This document shows, piece by piece, positions 37,910-46,777 of a stretch of 64,000 nt of DNA. The position numbers were made by a program, and so were the translations under genes. The stretch covers positions 1 through 64,000 of the forward strand of contig NZ_ATZH01000022.1 in the NCBI RefSeq assembly GCF_000428105.1. The letters are read 5' to 3'. The stretch comes from Bacteroides pyogenes DSM 20611 = JCM 6294 (lineage in GTDB: Bacteria; Bacteroidota; Bacteroidia; Bacteroidales; Bacteroidaceae). The number at the start of each line of letters is the position of its first letter. Position 1 is the stretch's first letter. The notes beneath the pieces are model-generated. The model ran no database searches. It was given only the letters and a program-made list of their open reading frames with translations, and was not told where the DNA came from.

Positions 37910-38344
37910 TTATTCCTGCGTTTTATCGGAAGATTCGAACCGGGACACGGGCTTCTCGAACCTCCGCCGGCACTCATTGCATACATACTCCCAATGATTG
38001 CTTCCCGGAGGAGCCTGCGACAGCAAAGAGAGCGCGGCTGCCGCAAACGCGCGTATCTTCTTTCCTTTCTTCAACACAAAGCGGATATGCAACGAGCCGC
38101 AATAAGGGCATAAAGTCAGCTCTTCTTCCCAGCTTTGGTTGTCTTTCAACACCTGTACGGCTTTGTCGTAATCTTCTTCGAGCACGAAAATGTCTACTCC
38201 GGCTATATTGCTTATGTAACTTTTCATCAACGTCGAGAAATTTTCGTTGTGCAGCAGCGATTCAATCCCTTCATTCCTCAGCGCTCCCTGAAGAATATGC
38301 GCCTGCATGGCATCGTTACAGGTGATCAGTTTCACGGTTTTCAT
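37910..38344 (-). CDS. DUF2007-type protein with a C-terminal zinc ribbon
   Basis: 144 residues from ATG 38344; an upstream in-frame ATG at 38395 would add a stretch overlapping the promoter. Residues 1-68 match the DUF2007 'signal transducing' ACT-like fold (KLITCNDAMQAHILQGALRN). The C-terminal part has CPYCG and CNEC, a likely zinc ribbon, around a hydrophobic segment. No function is known. It is probably co-transcribed with the esterase downstream. Confidence 0.75.
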   Translation of the reverse strand: MKTVKLITCNDAMQAHILQGALRNEGIESLLHNENFSTLMKSYISNIAGVDIFVLEEDYDKAVQVLKDNQSWEEELTLCPYCGSLHIRFVLKKGKKIRAFAAAALSLLSQAPPGSNHWEYVCNECRRRFEKPVSRFESSDKTQE

Positions 38345-38367
38345 ACGTATACGATTGTTAGTTTTCA

Positions 38368-38375
38368 CAAAAGTA
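38368..38375 (-). promoter_or_regulatory. -7 element for the DUF2007/esterase operon
   Basis: TACTTTTG on the minus strand, an exact TAnnTTTG match, 24 bp before the ATG at 38344; TTG (38395-38393) is 17 bp upstream. Confidence 0.6.
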
Positions 38376-38409
38376 CAATATAAAATCATACGCAAAGATT
38401 TTTTTGTAT

Positions 38410-38417
38410 TATCTTTG
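38410..38417 (+). promoter_or_regulatory. -7 element for the third BadF-type kinase
   Basis: TATCTTTG, exact match, 39 bp before the ATG at 38456; it is divergent from the minus-strand promoter at 38368-38375. Confidence 0.6.
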
Positions 38418-38455
38418 CACGATTTAAAAATAAAAAGAGAGATAACATAAAGAGA

Positions 38456-39331
38456 ATGATTCTAATAGCGGATAGCGGATCTACCAAAACCGACTGGTGC
38501 GCGGTAGACCATGAAGGTATCGTAAAACGGATAAGAACTCAAGGGACGAATCCGTTCTTCCAGTCGGAAGAGGAGATTTGCGAAGAGATACGACAGAATT
38601 TATTGCCCCACTTGCCGGAGCGCCGGTTCGGGCACATCCACTTCTATGGGGCGGGATGCGCTTTCCCCGATAAAATCGACGTTGTGAAGCGGGCGCTCAC
38701 TGCTCATCTGCAGGTGGAGGGTTCGATAGAAGTGAGCAGCGACATGCTTGCCGCCGCACGCAGCCTGTGCGGACACCGGGCGGGCATAGCCTGCATCATG
38801 GGCACAGGTTCGAACTCCTGCTATTACGACGGCACGGAGATTGTACAAAACGTATCTCCGTTAGGATTCATATTGGGCGATGAAGGCAGCGCTGCGGTGC
38901 TGGGGAAACTACTGGTAGGCAATCTGCTGAAGAATCAGATGCCTGCGGGGATGAAAGAGGAGTTCCTGAACGAATTCAATCTTACTCCGGCTGAGATTAT
39001 CGACCGCGTCTACCGGCGCCCTTTCCCCAATCGTTTTCTGGCAAGCCTCTCTCCTTTCCTTGCCCGCCGCATCGCCGTTCCCGAAGTGCATCAGCTTGTT
39101 TTGAACAGCTTTAAAGACTTCCTGAAAAGAAACGTGATGCAATACGACCGGCGTAACTTGCCGGTTCACTTCACTGGTTCCGTCGCTTTTTACTACAAGG
39201 ACGTGCTGGAAGAAGCCGTGCAGGCGATGGGCATGCAAATGGGGCAAGTGCTTCAAAGCCCGATGGAAGGCTTAATCAAATTTCACCGATCGGTTTGCCT
39301 GCCGCTCGAATCGTCCGTTTCCCGGATTTAA
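38456..39331 (+). CDS. BadF/BadG-family sugar kinase (MurK/GlcNAc-kinase-like), paralog 3
   Basis: 291 residues, closely resembling the murK at 31499: ADSGSTKTDW at the start, GTGSNSCYYDG and ILGDEGSAAVLGK. It has its own promoter and lies outside the salvage operon, so it may be expressed under different conditions or act on GlcNAc rather than MurNAc. The C-terminal tail after FHRSV is a few residues longer than in the other copies. The motifs are intact, so it should be active. Confidence 0.82.
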   Translation: MILIADSGSTKTDWCAVDHEGIVKRIRTQGTNPFFQSEEEICEEIRQNLLPHLPERRFGHIHFYGAGCAFPDKIDVVKRALTAHLQVEGSIEVSSDMLAAARSLCGHRAGIACIMGTGSNSCYYDGTEIVQNVSPLGFILGDEGSAAVLGKLLVGNLLKNQMPAGMKEEFLNEFNLTPAEIIDRVYRRPFPNRFLASLSPFLARRIAVPEVHQLVLNSFKDFLKRNVMQYDRRNLPVHFTGSVAFYYKDVLEEAVQAMGMQMGQVLQSPMEGLIKFHRSVCLPLESSVSRI

Positions 39332-39410
39332 AGCGCGGGGAACGAACCTCGCGCACTTTCGGTTCCGACAAATCCAAACGACTATCAGAACTATCGGGAC
39401 ACTTCTTTTC

Positions 39411-39497
39411 AAACACGGCGGGCTTTGAAAAAAAGGCGGCGGGCTTTGAAATCAAACACGGCGGGCTTTGAAAAAAACACGGCGGGCTTTTTAAGCA
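39411..39497. repeat. CGGCGGGCTTTGAAA repeat array, 21-22 bp period
   Basis: CGGCGGGC starts at 39416, 39437, 39459 and 39480, each followed by a TTT(G)AAA-rich spacer. The same family, in opposite orientation, occurs at 54041-54160. Confidence 0.85.
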
Positions 39498-39943
39498 AAC
39501 ATCATGTAGCCCAAACAGAAGCCCAAGAAAACGTTGCCGGGGACCTGCAAGCCTCAGGACGAACACGATGCAGTCCGAACGCAAGGTGGCAGGAGCATTA
39601 GAAGCAAACAATGAGCCGTTCGCAAAAACCGGAAAAGAAAGCATAACACACACGCGCCCGATTTTCGAAACGAAAAAGCAACTTTATCAGTAAGAAAAAG
39701 GCAGATATCTAACCCACATGGTGTATATATATGGCCACCACGGTAAGCATATATATACTCGGCACGGTATATCCATAGCCCGTAGGACACGAACAATTAT
39801 ACAGGGAAAACGGAATAAATAATTAAGCTGTTTCCATACACGAGATAAAACATTAAACATTTTCCATTTTATCGTACATTCATAGATAAATAGATAAAAA
39901 AGTAGGTATTTTTGGTAAAAATAGAGAATAATCAAGCGAAACT
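39498..39943. other. Non-coding stretch with weak TATATATAC repeats
   Basis: No convincing gene. Around 39717-39775 three loosely related elements (CATGGTGTA, CACGGTAAG, CACGGTATA) are spaced 22-24 bp with alternating TA tracts. The rest is AT-rich and leads into a promoter at 39944. Confidence 0.4.
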
Positions 39944-39974
39944 TTGTTTTTCTGCAACATTTTATATAACTTTA
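39944..39974 (+). promoter_or_regulatory. Promoter of the 173-residue unknown protein
   Basis: TTG (39944-39946), 20 bp, TAACTTTA (39967-39974, one mismatch) precede ATG 40034 by 59 bp. Confidence 0.5.
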
Positions 39975-40033
39975 AAGGACCCGGAAAACTTAGAGATAAA
40001 TCGTAAAACAAGTCCTGATTGCAGGCAAACGCT

Positions 40034-40555
40034 ATGAGAATCGTATTTGAAATCAAAGAAAAACTGCCCGAGATTATCGAGGAAATCATGAACTCGCCCA
40101 AATGGGCTACCACCATCAGGGAAAAACTTCAGGGACGCACCACCGTAGCCATTCGTGATGAAGCCTACGGTTCGGAAGCTGTTATCGAAATCTACGAAAA
40201 GGAAATTGAAATCAGAACAGCATGGTCTAAGTATGTCTATCGGATATACATGGTCAATAACGTGGTGTGGTGCGAATATAACGGCGCTTATCGGGGATTG
40301 TTGGAACAAGTGCTTCTGCCTACCATTACGCCTAAGGAGAATCTCCTCGACTCTGAAGTGATAGAAAGCTCGCTATACGGACGCGAACACAAGAAGCTGA
40401 GAGAATATGCCGAAGACAACCTCAAACTGAAGCAATTCCGCCGCGCGAATTTCAACGAAGAAAGAAACGGTACGGCTTCATTCGATCATCCCAGAAAGGT
40501 ATATGATGAATTTATCAAAGAAGATTACGTCATTACCACCCAAACAGAAGAATAG
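40034..40555 (+). CDS. Conserved-looking protein of unknown function
   Basis: 173 residues from ATG 40034 (the TTG at 40019 has no ribosome site). It is mixed alpha/beta, with a strongly charged N-terminal half (EIKEKLPEIIEEIMNSPKW), a Tyr/Trp-rich centre (YVYRIYMVNNVVWCEY) and a helical, basic C-terminal half (REHKKLREYAEDNLKLKQFR). No signal peptide or membrane segment is visible. I do not recognise the family. It stands alone between non-coding stretches and has its own promoter. Confidence 0.65.
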   Translation: MRIVFEIKEKLPEIIEEIMNSPKWATTIREKLQGRTTVAIRDEAYGSEAVIEIYEKEIEIRTAWSKYVYRIYMVNNVVWCEYNGAYRGLLEQVLLPTITPKENLLDSEVIESSLYGREHKKLREYAEDNLKLKQFRRANFNEERNGTASFDHPRKVYDEFIKEDYVITTQTEE

Positions 40556-40705
40556 TGATACTCTGTTGAAAGTTTATCATCTCTCCGGTCTGCTCTACAG
40601 CGTTCAAGACAAGGAAAGGTAAGCCATTGTCTGCGCAAAAAACAATATTCATTCTTTTTTCATGCAAATGTATACGTAAAACAATGAATTTCAAGATAGG
40701 ATTTT

Positions 40706-40713
40706 TATCTTTG
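40706..40713 (+). promoter_or_regulatory. -7 element for the C1B peptidase
   Basis: TATCTTTG, exact match, 40 bp before the ATG at 40753. Confidence 0.6.
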
Positions 40714-40752
40714 CATGCAAAACAAACTTAATCATTAAACTCATAAAAAAGA

Positions 40753-41937
40753 ATGAAAAAAACGATTCTTATTGCCACTTTAGGCTTACTCGGCTTGAGC
40801 GCAATGGCACAAGACACAAAAGAAAAAGAGGGTTTTGTATTCACAACGGTGAAAGAAAACCCCATTACATCCATCAAAAATCAAAACCGTTCGAGCACTT
40901 GCTGGAGCTTTTCGGGGTTGGGATTTCTCGAATCCGAATTGCTGCGTACAGGAAAAGGCGAATACGATTTATCCGAAATGTTCGTTGTGCACAAAACCAT
41001 GCAAGATCGTGGCGTGAACTATGTACGCTACCACGGAGATAACTCCTTCTCTCCGGGCGGAAGCTTTTACGATGTAGTGTTCTGCATGAAGCACTACGGA
41101 CTGGTTCCGCAGGAGGTAATGCCGGGAATCATGTACGGCGATTCGATGCACGTGCACAATGAAGTCGACGCAGTGGCCGAAGGATACGTAAAAGCCATCG
41201 CCCAAAGCAAACTTACCAAGCTATCGCCCGTATGGAAAAAAGGACTAAGCGCCATTTACGATACTTATTTGGGAGAATGCCCCGAGAAATTCACATACAA
41301 AGGGAAAGAATACACGCCGATGACATTCGCCGAATCATTGGGGCTGAAAGCGGAAGACTACGTTTCGTTGACTTCGTATACCCATCATCCTTTTTACACA
41401 CAGTTCGCCCTCGAAATTCAGGATAACTGGCGCAACGGTTTATCGTACAACCTGCCGATAGACGAATTGATGGCTGTAATGGACAATGCTGTCAGAAAAG
41501 GCTATACATTCGCATGGGGAAGCGATGTCAGCGAAACAGGATTTACGCGCGACGGCATCGCCGTAATGCCCGACGCAAACAAAGGAGCGGAACTGACCGG
41601 ATCGGATATGGCCAGATGGACAGGGCTGACCGCTACCGACAAGCGCAAAGAACTTACTTCCAAACCGCTGCGGGAAATGGAGATCACGCAACAAATGCGT
41701 CAGGAAGCTTACGACAACTGGGAAACGACCGACGACCACGGAATGCTGATCTACGGTATCGCCAAAGACCAAAACGGCAAAGAGTATTTCATGGTAAAGA
41801 ACTCTTGGGGAACAAACAACAAATACAAAGGCATCTGGTATGCTTCGAAAGCATTTGTGGCTTACAAGACGATGAATATCCTCGTGCACAAGGATGCGCT
41901 TCCCAAAGAGATAGCCAAGAAGTTGGGAATCAGATAA
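40753..41937 (+). CDS. Secreted C1B-family cysteine aminopeptidase (bleomycin-hydrolase-like)
   Basis: 394 residues: a signal peptide (ending SAMAQ), catalytic Cys in NRSSTCWSFS, His in DDHGMLIYG and Asn in VKNSWGTNN, the papain-type triad in C1B order. Cytosolic PepC/bleomycin hydrolases have no signal peptide; this exported version is the Bacteroidetes type. It would trim peptides in the periplasm or outside. It is followed by a terminator and has its own promoter. Confidence 0.9.
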   Translation: MKKTILIATLGLLGLSAMAQDTKEKEGFVFTTVKENPITSIKNQNRSSTCWSFSGLGFLESELLRTGKGEYDLSEMFVVHKTMQDRGVNYVRYHGDNSFSPGGSFYDVVFCMKHYGLVPQEVMPGIMYGDSMHVHNEVDAVAEGYVKAIAQSKLTKLSPVWKKGLSAIYDTYLGECPEKFTYKGKEYTPMTFAESLGLKAEDYVSLTSYTHHPFYTQFALEIQDNWRNGLSYNLPIDELMAVMDNAVRKGYTFAWGSDVSETGFTRDGIAVMPDANKGAELTGSDMARWTGLTATDKRKELTSKPLREMEITQQMRQEAYDNWETTDDHGMLIYGIAKDQNGKEYFMVKNSWGTNNKYKGIWYASKAFVAYKTMNILVHKDALPKEIAKKLGIR

Positions 41938-42083
41938 ACCGCTCCGCATTTCTATCCCCTCTTTCTATAAGACTATAAGAGAGTACTCCGCAAAAGGGAA
42001 TCAAAACGATTGAGACATAAGAATTGAGGATGCGCCAAAACTAAACTGAGCACCCGGAAAACTTGCGGGTTGTAAAAGGCAAA

Positions 42084-42157
42084 TATAAATAGCCCTATCA
42101 AACTTTATAAATAGCCCTATCAAACTTCATGTTGAGGTAATGATAGGGCTATTTTTA
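42084..42157 (+). terminator. Terminator with a duplicated 22-bp 5' arm
   Basis: A 22-bp sequence containing ATAGCCCTATCAAACTT occurs twice in tandem (42084-42105 and 42106-42127). TGATAGGGCTAT (42141-42152) can pair with ATAGCCCTATCA of either copy and is followed by TTTTTA. The remaining gap to 42421 has no recognised gene apart from a doubtful 48-codon minus-strand frame. Confidence 0.75.
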
Positions 42158-42421
42158 TGCCAACTGAAGATAGTCCGAATTTCAGATTAGAAGCTCATCT
42201 TCGCTGTGCTTGGGCTTCGACATCCCCTCTATTTCTTTGGAGCCATGTGCCTGCTCCGCAACTTTCCGCCCAATATTTATTTCATAAAGACAGACCGAAG
42301 GCAAGCTCCGAAAAGGTCTGAAACGCATTTACCGATGAAAAGGAAACGGATTGCGGGAAGATAAAAAGGAAAGGCTTTTTGCTCAAAAATCTTAATCTTG
42401 TGCATTTTTTAGGCGGTTTCC

Positions 42422-42451
42422 TTGTCAGAACCAAGTGTTTGACTAAATTTG
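42422..42451 (+). promoter_or_regulatory. Promoter of the etfBA-acyl-CoA dehydrogenase operon
   Basis: TTG (42422-42424), 19 bp, TAAATTTG (42444-42451): exact consensus. The leader to ATG 42550 is about 90 nt. Confidence 0.7.
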
Positions 42452-42549
42452 CACACTCATAGTTAACCGGATAGTTTAGATAGCAAGACAAATTACTACT
42501 ACGCTACTGGCTGCTAACTCGTAGAAATACTAATACTAAAATTAATAAC

Positions 42550-43422
42550 ATGAGTTTGAAAATTGTTGTATTGGCAAAACAAGTTCCCGACACACGAAAC
42601 GTTGGGAAGGATGCCATGAAAGCCGACGGAACTGTAAACCGCGCGGCGCTGCCCGCTATCTTCAACCCCGAAGACTTGAACGCATTGGAACAAGCGCTTC
42701 GACTGAAGGACGCTCACCCGGGGTCTACCGTAACTGTTTTAACGATGGGGCCGGGACGTGCCGCCGACATCATTCGCGAAGGACTCTTCCGCGGCGCGGA
42801 TAACGGGTACTTACTGACCGACCGCGCTTTTGCCGGCGCCGACACACTGGCTACTTCTTACGCTTTGGCAACTGCCATCCGCAAGATAGGCAATTGCGAT
42901 ATTATCATAGGCGGACGTCAGGCCATCGACGGAGACACGGCTCAGGTGGGGCCGCAAGTAGCCGAGAAGCTGGGATTGACACAAATCACCTATGCGGAAG
43001 AAATATTAAAGGTAACCAAAGACCGCATCACCGTAAAACGTCATATCGACGGCGGAGTAGAAACCGTAGAAGGCCCGTTGCCCATCGTGATTACAGTGAA
43101 CGGTTCGGCAGCTCCCTGCCGCCCGCGAAACGCCAAACTGGTGCAGAAGTACAAACATGCCAAAACGGTGACCGAAAAGCAGCAAGGCAATCTGGACTAC
43201 ACCGATCTGTACGACAAGCGCGATTATCTGAATCTGGTGGAATGGAGCGTAGCCGATGTGAACGGCGACCTCGCCCAATGCGGTTTGTCCGGTTCGCCCA
43301 CCAAAGTGAAGAGCATTCAAAACATCGTATTCCAAGCGAAAGAGAGTAAAACCATCAGCGGCAGCGACCGTGACGTAGAGGAATTGATTGTCGAATTGCT
43401 GGCCAACCATACCATCGGTTGA
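42550..43422 (+). CDS. etfB: Electron transfer flavoprotein beta subunit
   Basis: 290 residues, ETF-beta/FixA fold: the conserved beta-subunit signature region LPIVITVNGSAAPCRPRN, with GGRQAIDGDTAQVGPQVAEK as the AMP/FAD-site loop. It forms a heterodimer with EtfA, encoded 63 bp downstream, and passes electrons from the acyl-CoA dehydrogenase to a quinone oxidoreductase or, in anaerobes, sometimes to bifurcating partners. No extra ferredoxin or Bcd-type gene is present here, so bifurcation is not indicated. Confidence 0.93.
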   Translation: MSLKIVVLAKQVPDTRNVGKDAMKADGTVNRAALPAIFNPEDLNALEQALRLKDAHPGSTVTVLTMGPGRAADIIREGLFRGADNGYLLTDRAFAGADTLATSYALATAIRKIGNCDIIIGGRQAIDGDTAQVGPQVAEKLGLTQITYAEEILKVTKDRITVKRHIDGGVETVEGPLPIVITVNGSAAPCRPRNAKLVQKYKHAKTVTEKQQGNLDYTDLYDKRDYLNLVEWSVADVNGDLAQCGLSGSPTKVKSIQNIVFQAKESKTISGSDRDVEELIVELLANHTIG

Positions 43423-43485
43423 CAGCTGCCGGCAGGCAAATCGATTCATCAACTAAAATCAACCGGTCAATTTAAAAAAGAAAAC

Positions 43486-44505
43486 ATGAATAACTTATTT
43501 GTATATTGCGAAATAGAGGAAGGCATCGTTGCAGACGTCAGCCTCGAACTCCTGACAAAGGGCCGCTCACTGGCCAATCAGCTGAAATGCCAACTCGAAG
43601 CGGTGGCTGTCGGGAAAGACCTGAAAGATATCGAAAAGCAAATTCTTCCCTATGGAGTGGACAGACTCCATGTGTTCGACGGCGAAGGGCTTTACCCTTA
43701 CACTTCCCTTCCGCACACTTCCATTCTTGTAAACCTGTTTAAAGAAGAAAAGCCGCAGATCTGCCTCATGGGCGCCACGGTAATCGGACGCGACCTCGGT
43801 CCGCGCGTGTCTTCCGCCTTGACCAGCGGGCTGACGGCCGACTGTACTTCGCTCGAAATCGGCGACCATGAAGACAAGAAAGAAGGAAAGGTGTATAAGA
43901 ACCTGCTGTATCAAATCCGTCCGGCATTCGGCGGGAACATCGTAGCCACGATCGTCAATCCCGAACACCGGCCGCAGATGGCGACCGTCCGCGAAGGAGT
44001 AATGAAGAAGCAAATCCTGGCCGCCGACTACAAAGGCGAGGTGATCCGCCACGATGTAAAGAAGTTTGTTGCCGATACGGACTATGTGGTGAAGGTTATC
44101 GAGCGCCATGTGGAGAAAGCGAAGAACAACCTGAAGGGCTCTCCCATCATCATTTCGGGCGGATACGGCGTAGGCTCGAAAGAAAACTTCGACTTACTGT
44201 TCGAACTGGCGAAAGTGCTGAACGCCGAGGTGGGCGCCAGCCGTGCGGCCGTCGACGCAGGATTTGTGGAACACGACCGCCAAATCGGACAGACGGGGGT
44301 CACCGTGCGTCCGAAACTTTACATAGCCTGCGGCATCTCCGGACAGATTCAACACATTGCCGGGATGCAGGAAAGCGGAATCATCATTTCCATCAACAAC
44401 GATCCCGAAGCTCCCATCAACACGATTGCCGATTATGTGATAAACGGAACGATCGAAGAGGTGGTGCCGAAGATGATCAAGTATTATAAACAGAATAGCA
44501 AGTAA
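43486..44505 (+). CDS. etfA: Electron transfer flavoprotein alpha subunit
   Basis: 339 residues: an N-terminal adenine-nucleotide-like fold and a C-terminal FAD-binding domain with GASRAAVDAGFV, RQIGQTGVTVRPKLYIACG and the ISGQIQH tail. It binds FAD and pairs with EtfB. It lies 6 bp before the acyl-CoA dehydrogenase gene, so co-translation of the three is likely. No missing motif is seen. Confidence 0.94.
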   Translation: MNNLFVYCEIEEGIVADVSLELLTKGRSLANQLKCQLEAVAVGKDLKDIEKQILPYGVDRLHVFDGEGLYPYTSLPHTSILVNLFKEEKPQICLMGATVIGRDLGPRVSSALTSGLTADCTSLEIGDHEDKKEGKVYKNLLYQIRPAFGGNIVATIVNPEHRPQMATVREGVMKKQILAADYKGEVIRHDVKKFVADTDYVVKVIERHVEKAKNNLKGSPIIISGGYGVGSKENFDLLFELAKVLNAEVGASRAAVDAGFVEHDRQIGQTGVTVRPKLYIACGISGQIQHIAGMQESGIIISINNDPEAPINTIADYVINGTIEEVVPKMIKYYKQNSK

Positions 44506-44511
44506 CGGATT

Positions 44512-46217
44512 ATGGCAAATTTTTATACCGATATACCGGAACTCAAGTTTCACTTGAACAATCCGATGATGAAACGGATATGCGATCTGAAAGAGCGCAA
44601 TTACAGAGACAAGGACGTATTTGATTACGCGCCGCTGGACTACGAGGATGCAGTAGACTCGTACGATAAGGTATTGGAAATCACCGGAGAGATTACCGGG
44701 GAGATTATTGCTGCCAATGCCGAAGGCGTAGACGTCGAAGGGCCGCACCATGCCAACGGAAGAGTGGAATATGCGTCGGGAACCAAAGAAAACCTCGACG
44801 CGATGGTGAAAGCCGGGCTGAACGGAATGACGATGCCGCGCAAATACGGCGGACTCAACTTCCCCATTACTCCGTACACGATGTGCGCGGAAATAGTGGC
44901 TGCCGCCGATGCCGGTTTCGGCAATATATGGTCGCTGCAAGACTGCATCGAGACATTGTATGAATTCGGGAATACCGACCAGCACAACCGTTTCATTCCG
45001 CGTGTATGCCAAGGAGAAACCATGTCGATGGACTTGACGGAGCCCGACGCCGGTTCCGATCTGCAATCGGTGATGCTGAAAGCGACGTATAGCGAGAAGG
45101 AAGGCTGCTGGTTGCTCACGGCGTAAAGCGTTTCATCACCAACGGCGACGCCGACATCCATCTCGTTCTGGCCCGTTCGGAAGAAGGAACCAGAGACGGA
45201 CGCGGATTGTCGATGTTTATCTACGACAAGCGCCAAGGGGGTGTGAATGTGCGCCGCATCGAAAATAAGCTGGGCATTCACGGCTCTCCCACGTGCGAGC
45301 TGGTCTACAAGAACGCCCGCGCCGAACTTTGCGGCGAACGGAAACTCGGTTTGATTAAATACGTCATGGCATTGATGAACGGCGCCCGCTTGGGTATTGC
45401 CGCACAGTCGGTAGGACTAAGTCAGGCTGCCTACAACGAAGGGTTGGCTTATGCCAAAGACCGCAAGCAGTTCGGCAAAGCCATCATCGAGTTCCCTGCC
45501 GTTTACGACATGCTCTCTATCATGAAAGCCAAGTTGGACGCCGGACGCGCGTTGCTGTATCAGACAGCCCGCTACGTAGACATCTACAAAGCGTTGGACG
45601 ATATTGCCCGCGAGCGCAAGCTCACTCCCGAAGAGCGTCAGGAGCAAAAGAAATATGCCAAATTGGCGGACAGCTTTACTCCGCTGGCAAAGGGAATGAA
45701 TTCGGAATACGCCAACCAGAACGCTTACGACTGCATCCAGATACACGGAGGTTCGGGTTTCATGATGGATTATGCCTGCCAGCGTATCTACCGCGACGCA
45801 CGCATCACCAGCATCTACGAAGGTACCACGCAGTTGCAGACGGTAGCCGCCATACGCTATGTGACCAACGGCTCTTACATCGCCACGATTCGCGATTACG
45901 AGGCCGTTCCGTGTTCTCCGGAGATGGAGCCGCTGCTTTCACGCCTGAAGAAGATGGCGGATAAGTTTGAGGAAAGCACGAACGCCGTGAAAGAAACTCA
46001 GGATCAGGAAATACTCGACTTCACCGCCCGTCGTTTGATGGAGATGGCTGCCGACTGTATCATGGCTCACCTGCTTATTCAAGACGCAAGCAAAGCCCCC
46101 GAACTGTTTGCCAAATCGGCGCACGTGTATCTGAACTACGCGGAGGCGGAGGTGGAAAAGCATGCCGGATTTATCAAAGGGCTCGACAAGGAAGACCTTG
46201 CATTCTACAAACGATAG
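44512..46217 (+). pseudogene. Acyl-CoA dehydrogenase, single-base frameshift at about 45120
   Basis: Two frames encode one protein. The first (44512-45126) gives 204 residues and ends at TAA after SEKEGCWLLTA. The second frame resumes at 45120 as GVKRFITNGDADIHLVLARS and runs to 46217. Restoring one G at the junction (ACGGC to ACGGGC) gives a continuous 568-residue acyl-CoA dehydrogenase: N-terminal domain, TMSMDLTEPDAGSDLQ, and C-terminal RKQFGKAI, YANQNAYDCIQIHGGSGFM and the STYEGTTQLQ-like block ITSIYEGTTQLQT. It would oxidise an acyl-CoA and hand electrons to EtfAB just upstream. Recent mutation or a sequencing error are both possible; no slippery site suggests programmed shifting. Confidence 0.85.
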
Positions 46218-46296
46218 CCGGGAGTTTGAGTTATCGCAAACCGAGCTTGACGGAAAAACTTCGGTTTTCGCAACGTAATGAAGCGCGGAACTAAAA

Positions 46297-46335
46297 AAAC
46301 GCAGGCTCTGTATGATTGAAACAAAGCCTGCGTTT
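46297..46335 (-). terminator. Minus-strand terminator of cbpA-cbpM
   Basis: AAACGCAGGCT (46297-46307) and AGCCTGCGTTT (46325-46335) form an 11-bp stem; read on the minus strand it runs into a T-tract. Confidence 0.75.
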
Positions 46336-46340
46336 ACTGC

Positions 46341-46381
46341 AAACAGAGGCTCTATCCGGCGCGGATAGAGCCTCTGTTTTT
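46341..46381 (+). terminator. Plus-strand terminator of the etf/acyl-CoA dehydrogenase operon
   Basis: A perfect 17-bp stem (46341-46357 with 46363-46379) with loop GGCGC, followed by T residues. It contains CAGAGGCTCT, the same core as the array at 36692. Confidence 0.85.
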
Positions 46382-46446
46382 CACCGTTTCCATCTGCCGG
46401 CAACGCAGAACAGATTCTTGGCAAGAAGGAAGGCAATCTTCGTCCG

Positions 46447-46761
46447 CTACCGGTCTGCTTCTTCCCTTTCCCTGCTCCTGTAAAGCATGAGCTGCTTTCG
46501 AAGCGAGTCTATTTCACGTTGCATCTCCTCTATCCTGAGAAGCAAATGGTGGATAGCGTCGATACCTTCCATGTTAATGGAAAGGTCGTAATACATCCGG
46601 CTGTAACGTTCCACTTCCGGAAGCTGAGACAAAAGCAGATAATGCTCTCCGCCTTCGATGCGTGTCTCGATCAACCCGCCTTCCCTCAGCATATCAATAA
46701 ACGAAGGCTCGATGTGGCACTTCTGACAATATTCACTGACAATGATCAATTCGGTCTGCAT
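46447..46761 (-). CDS. cbpM: CbpM-like chaperone modulator
   Basis: 104 residues: a short MerR-like N-terminal helical region (EYCQKCHIEPSFIDMLREGG) and a C-terminal coiled coil (about 70-100, EEMQREIDSLRKQLMLY). CbpM binds the J-domain of CbpA and blocks its interaction with DnaK. It lies 16 bp after cbpA on the same strand, the usual order. Confidence 0.85.
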   Translation of the reverse strand: MQTELIIVSEYCQKCHIEPSFIDMLREGGLIETRIEGGEHYLLLSQLPEVERYSRMYYDLSINMEGIDAIHHLLLRIEEMQREIDSLRKQLMLYRSREREEADR

Positions 46762-46777
46762 AGCGTTTCATTCTTTT

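Noticed and set aside
37920..37950. tRNA T-arm-like GATTCGAACC
   Set aside because: It falls inside the coding sequence of the DUF2007 protein and no cloverleaf can be drawn around it.
45110..45130. Programmed ribosomal frameshift in acyl-CoA dehydrogenase
   Set aside because: No slippery heptamer or downstream structure is evident; a one-base loss explains the break more simply.
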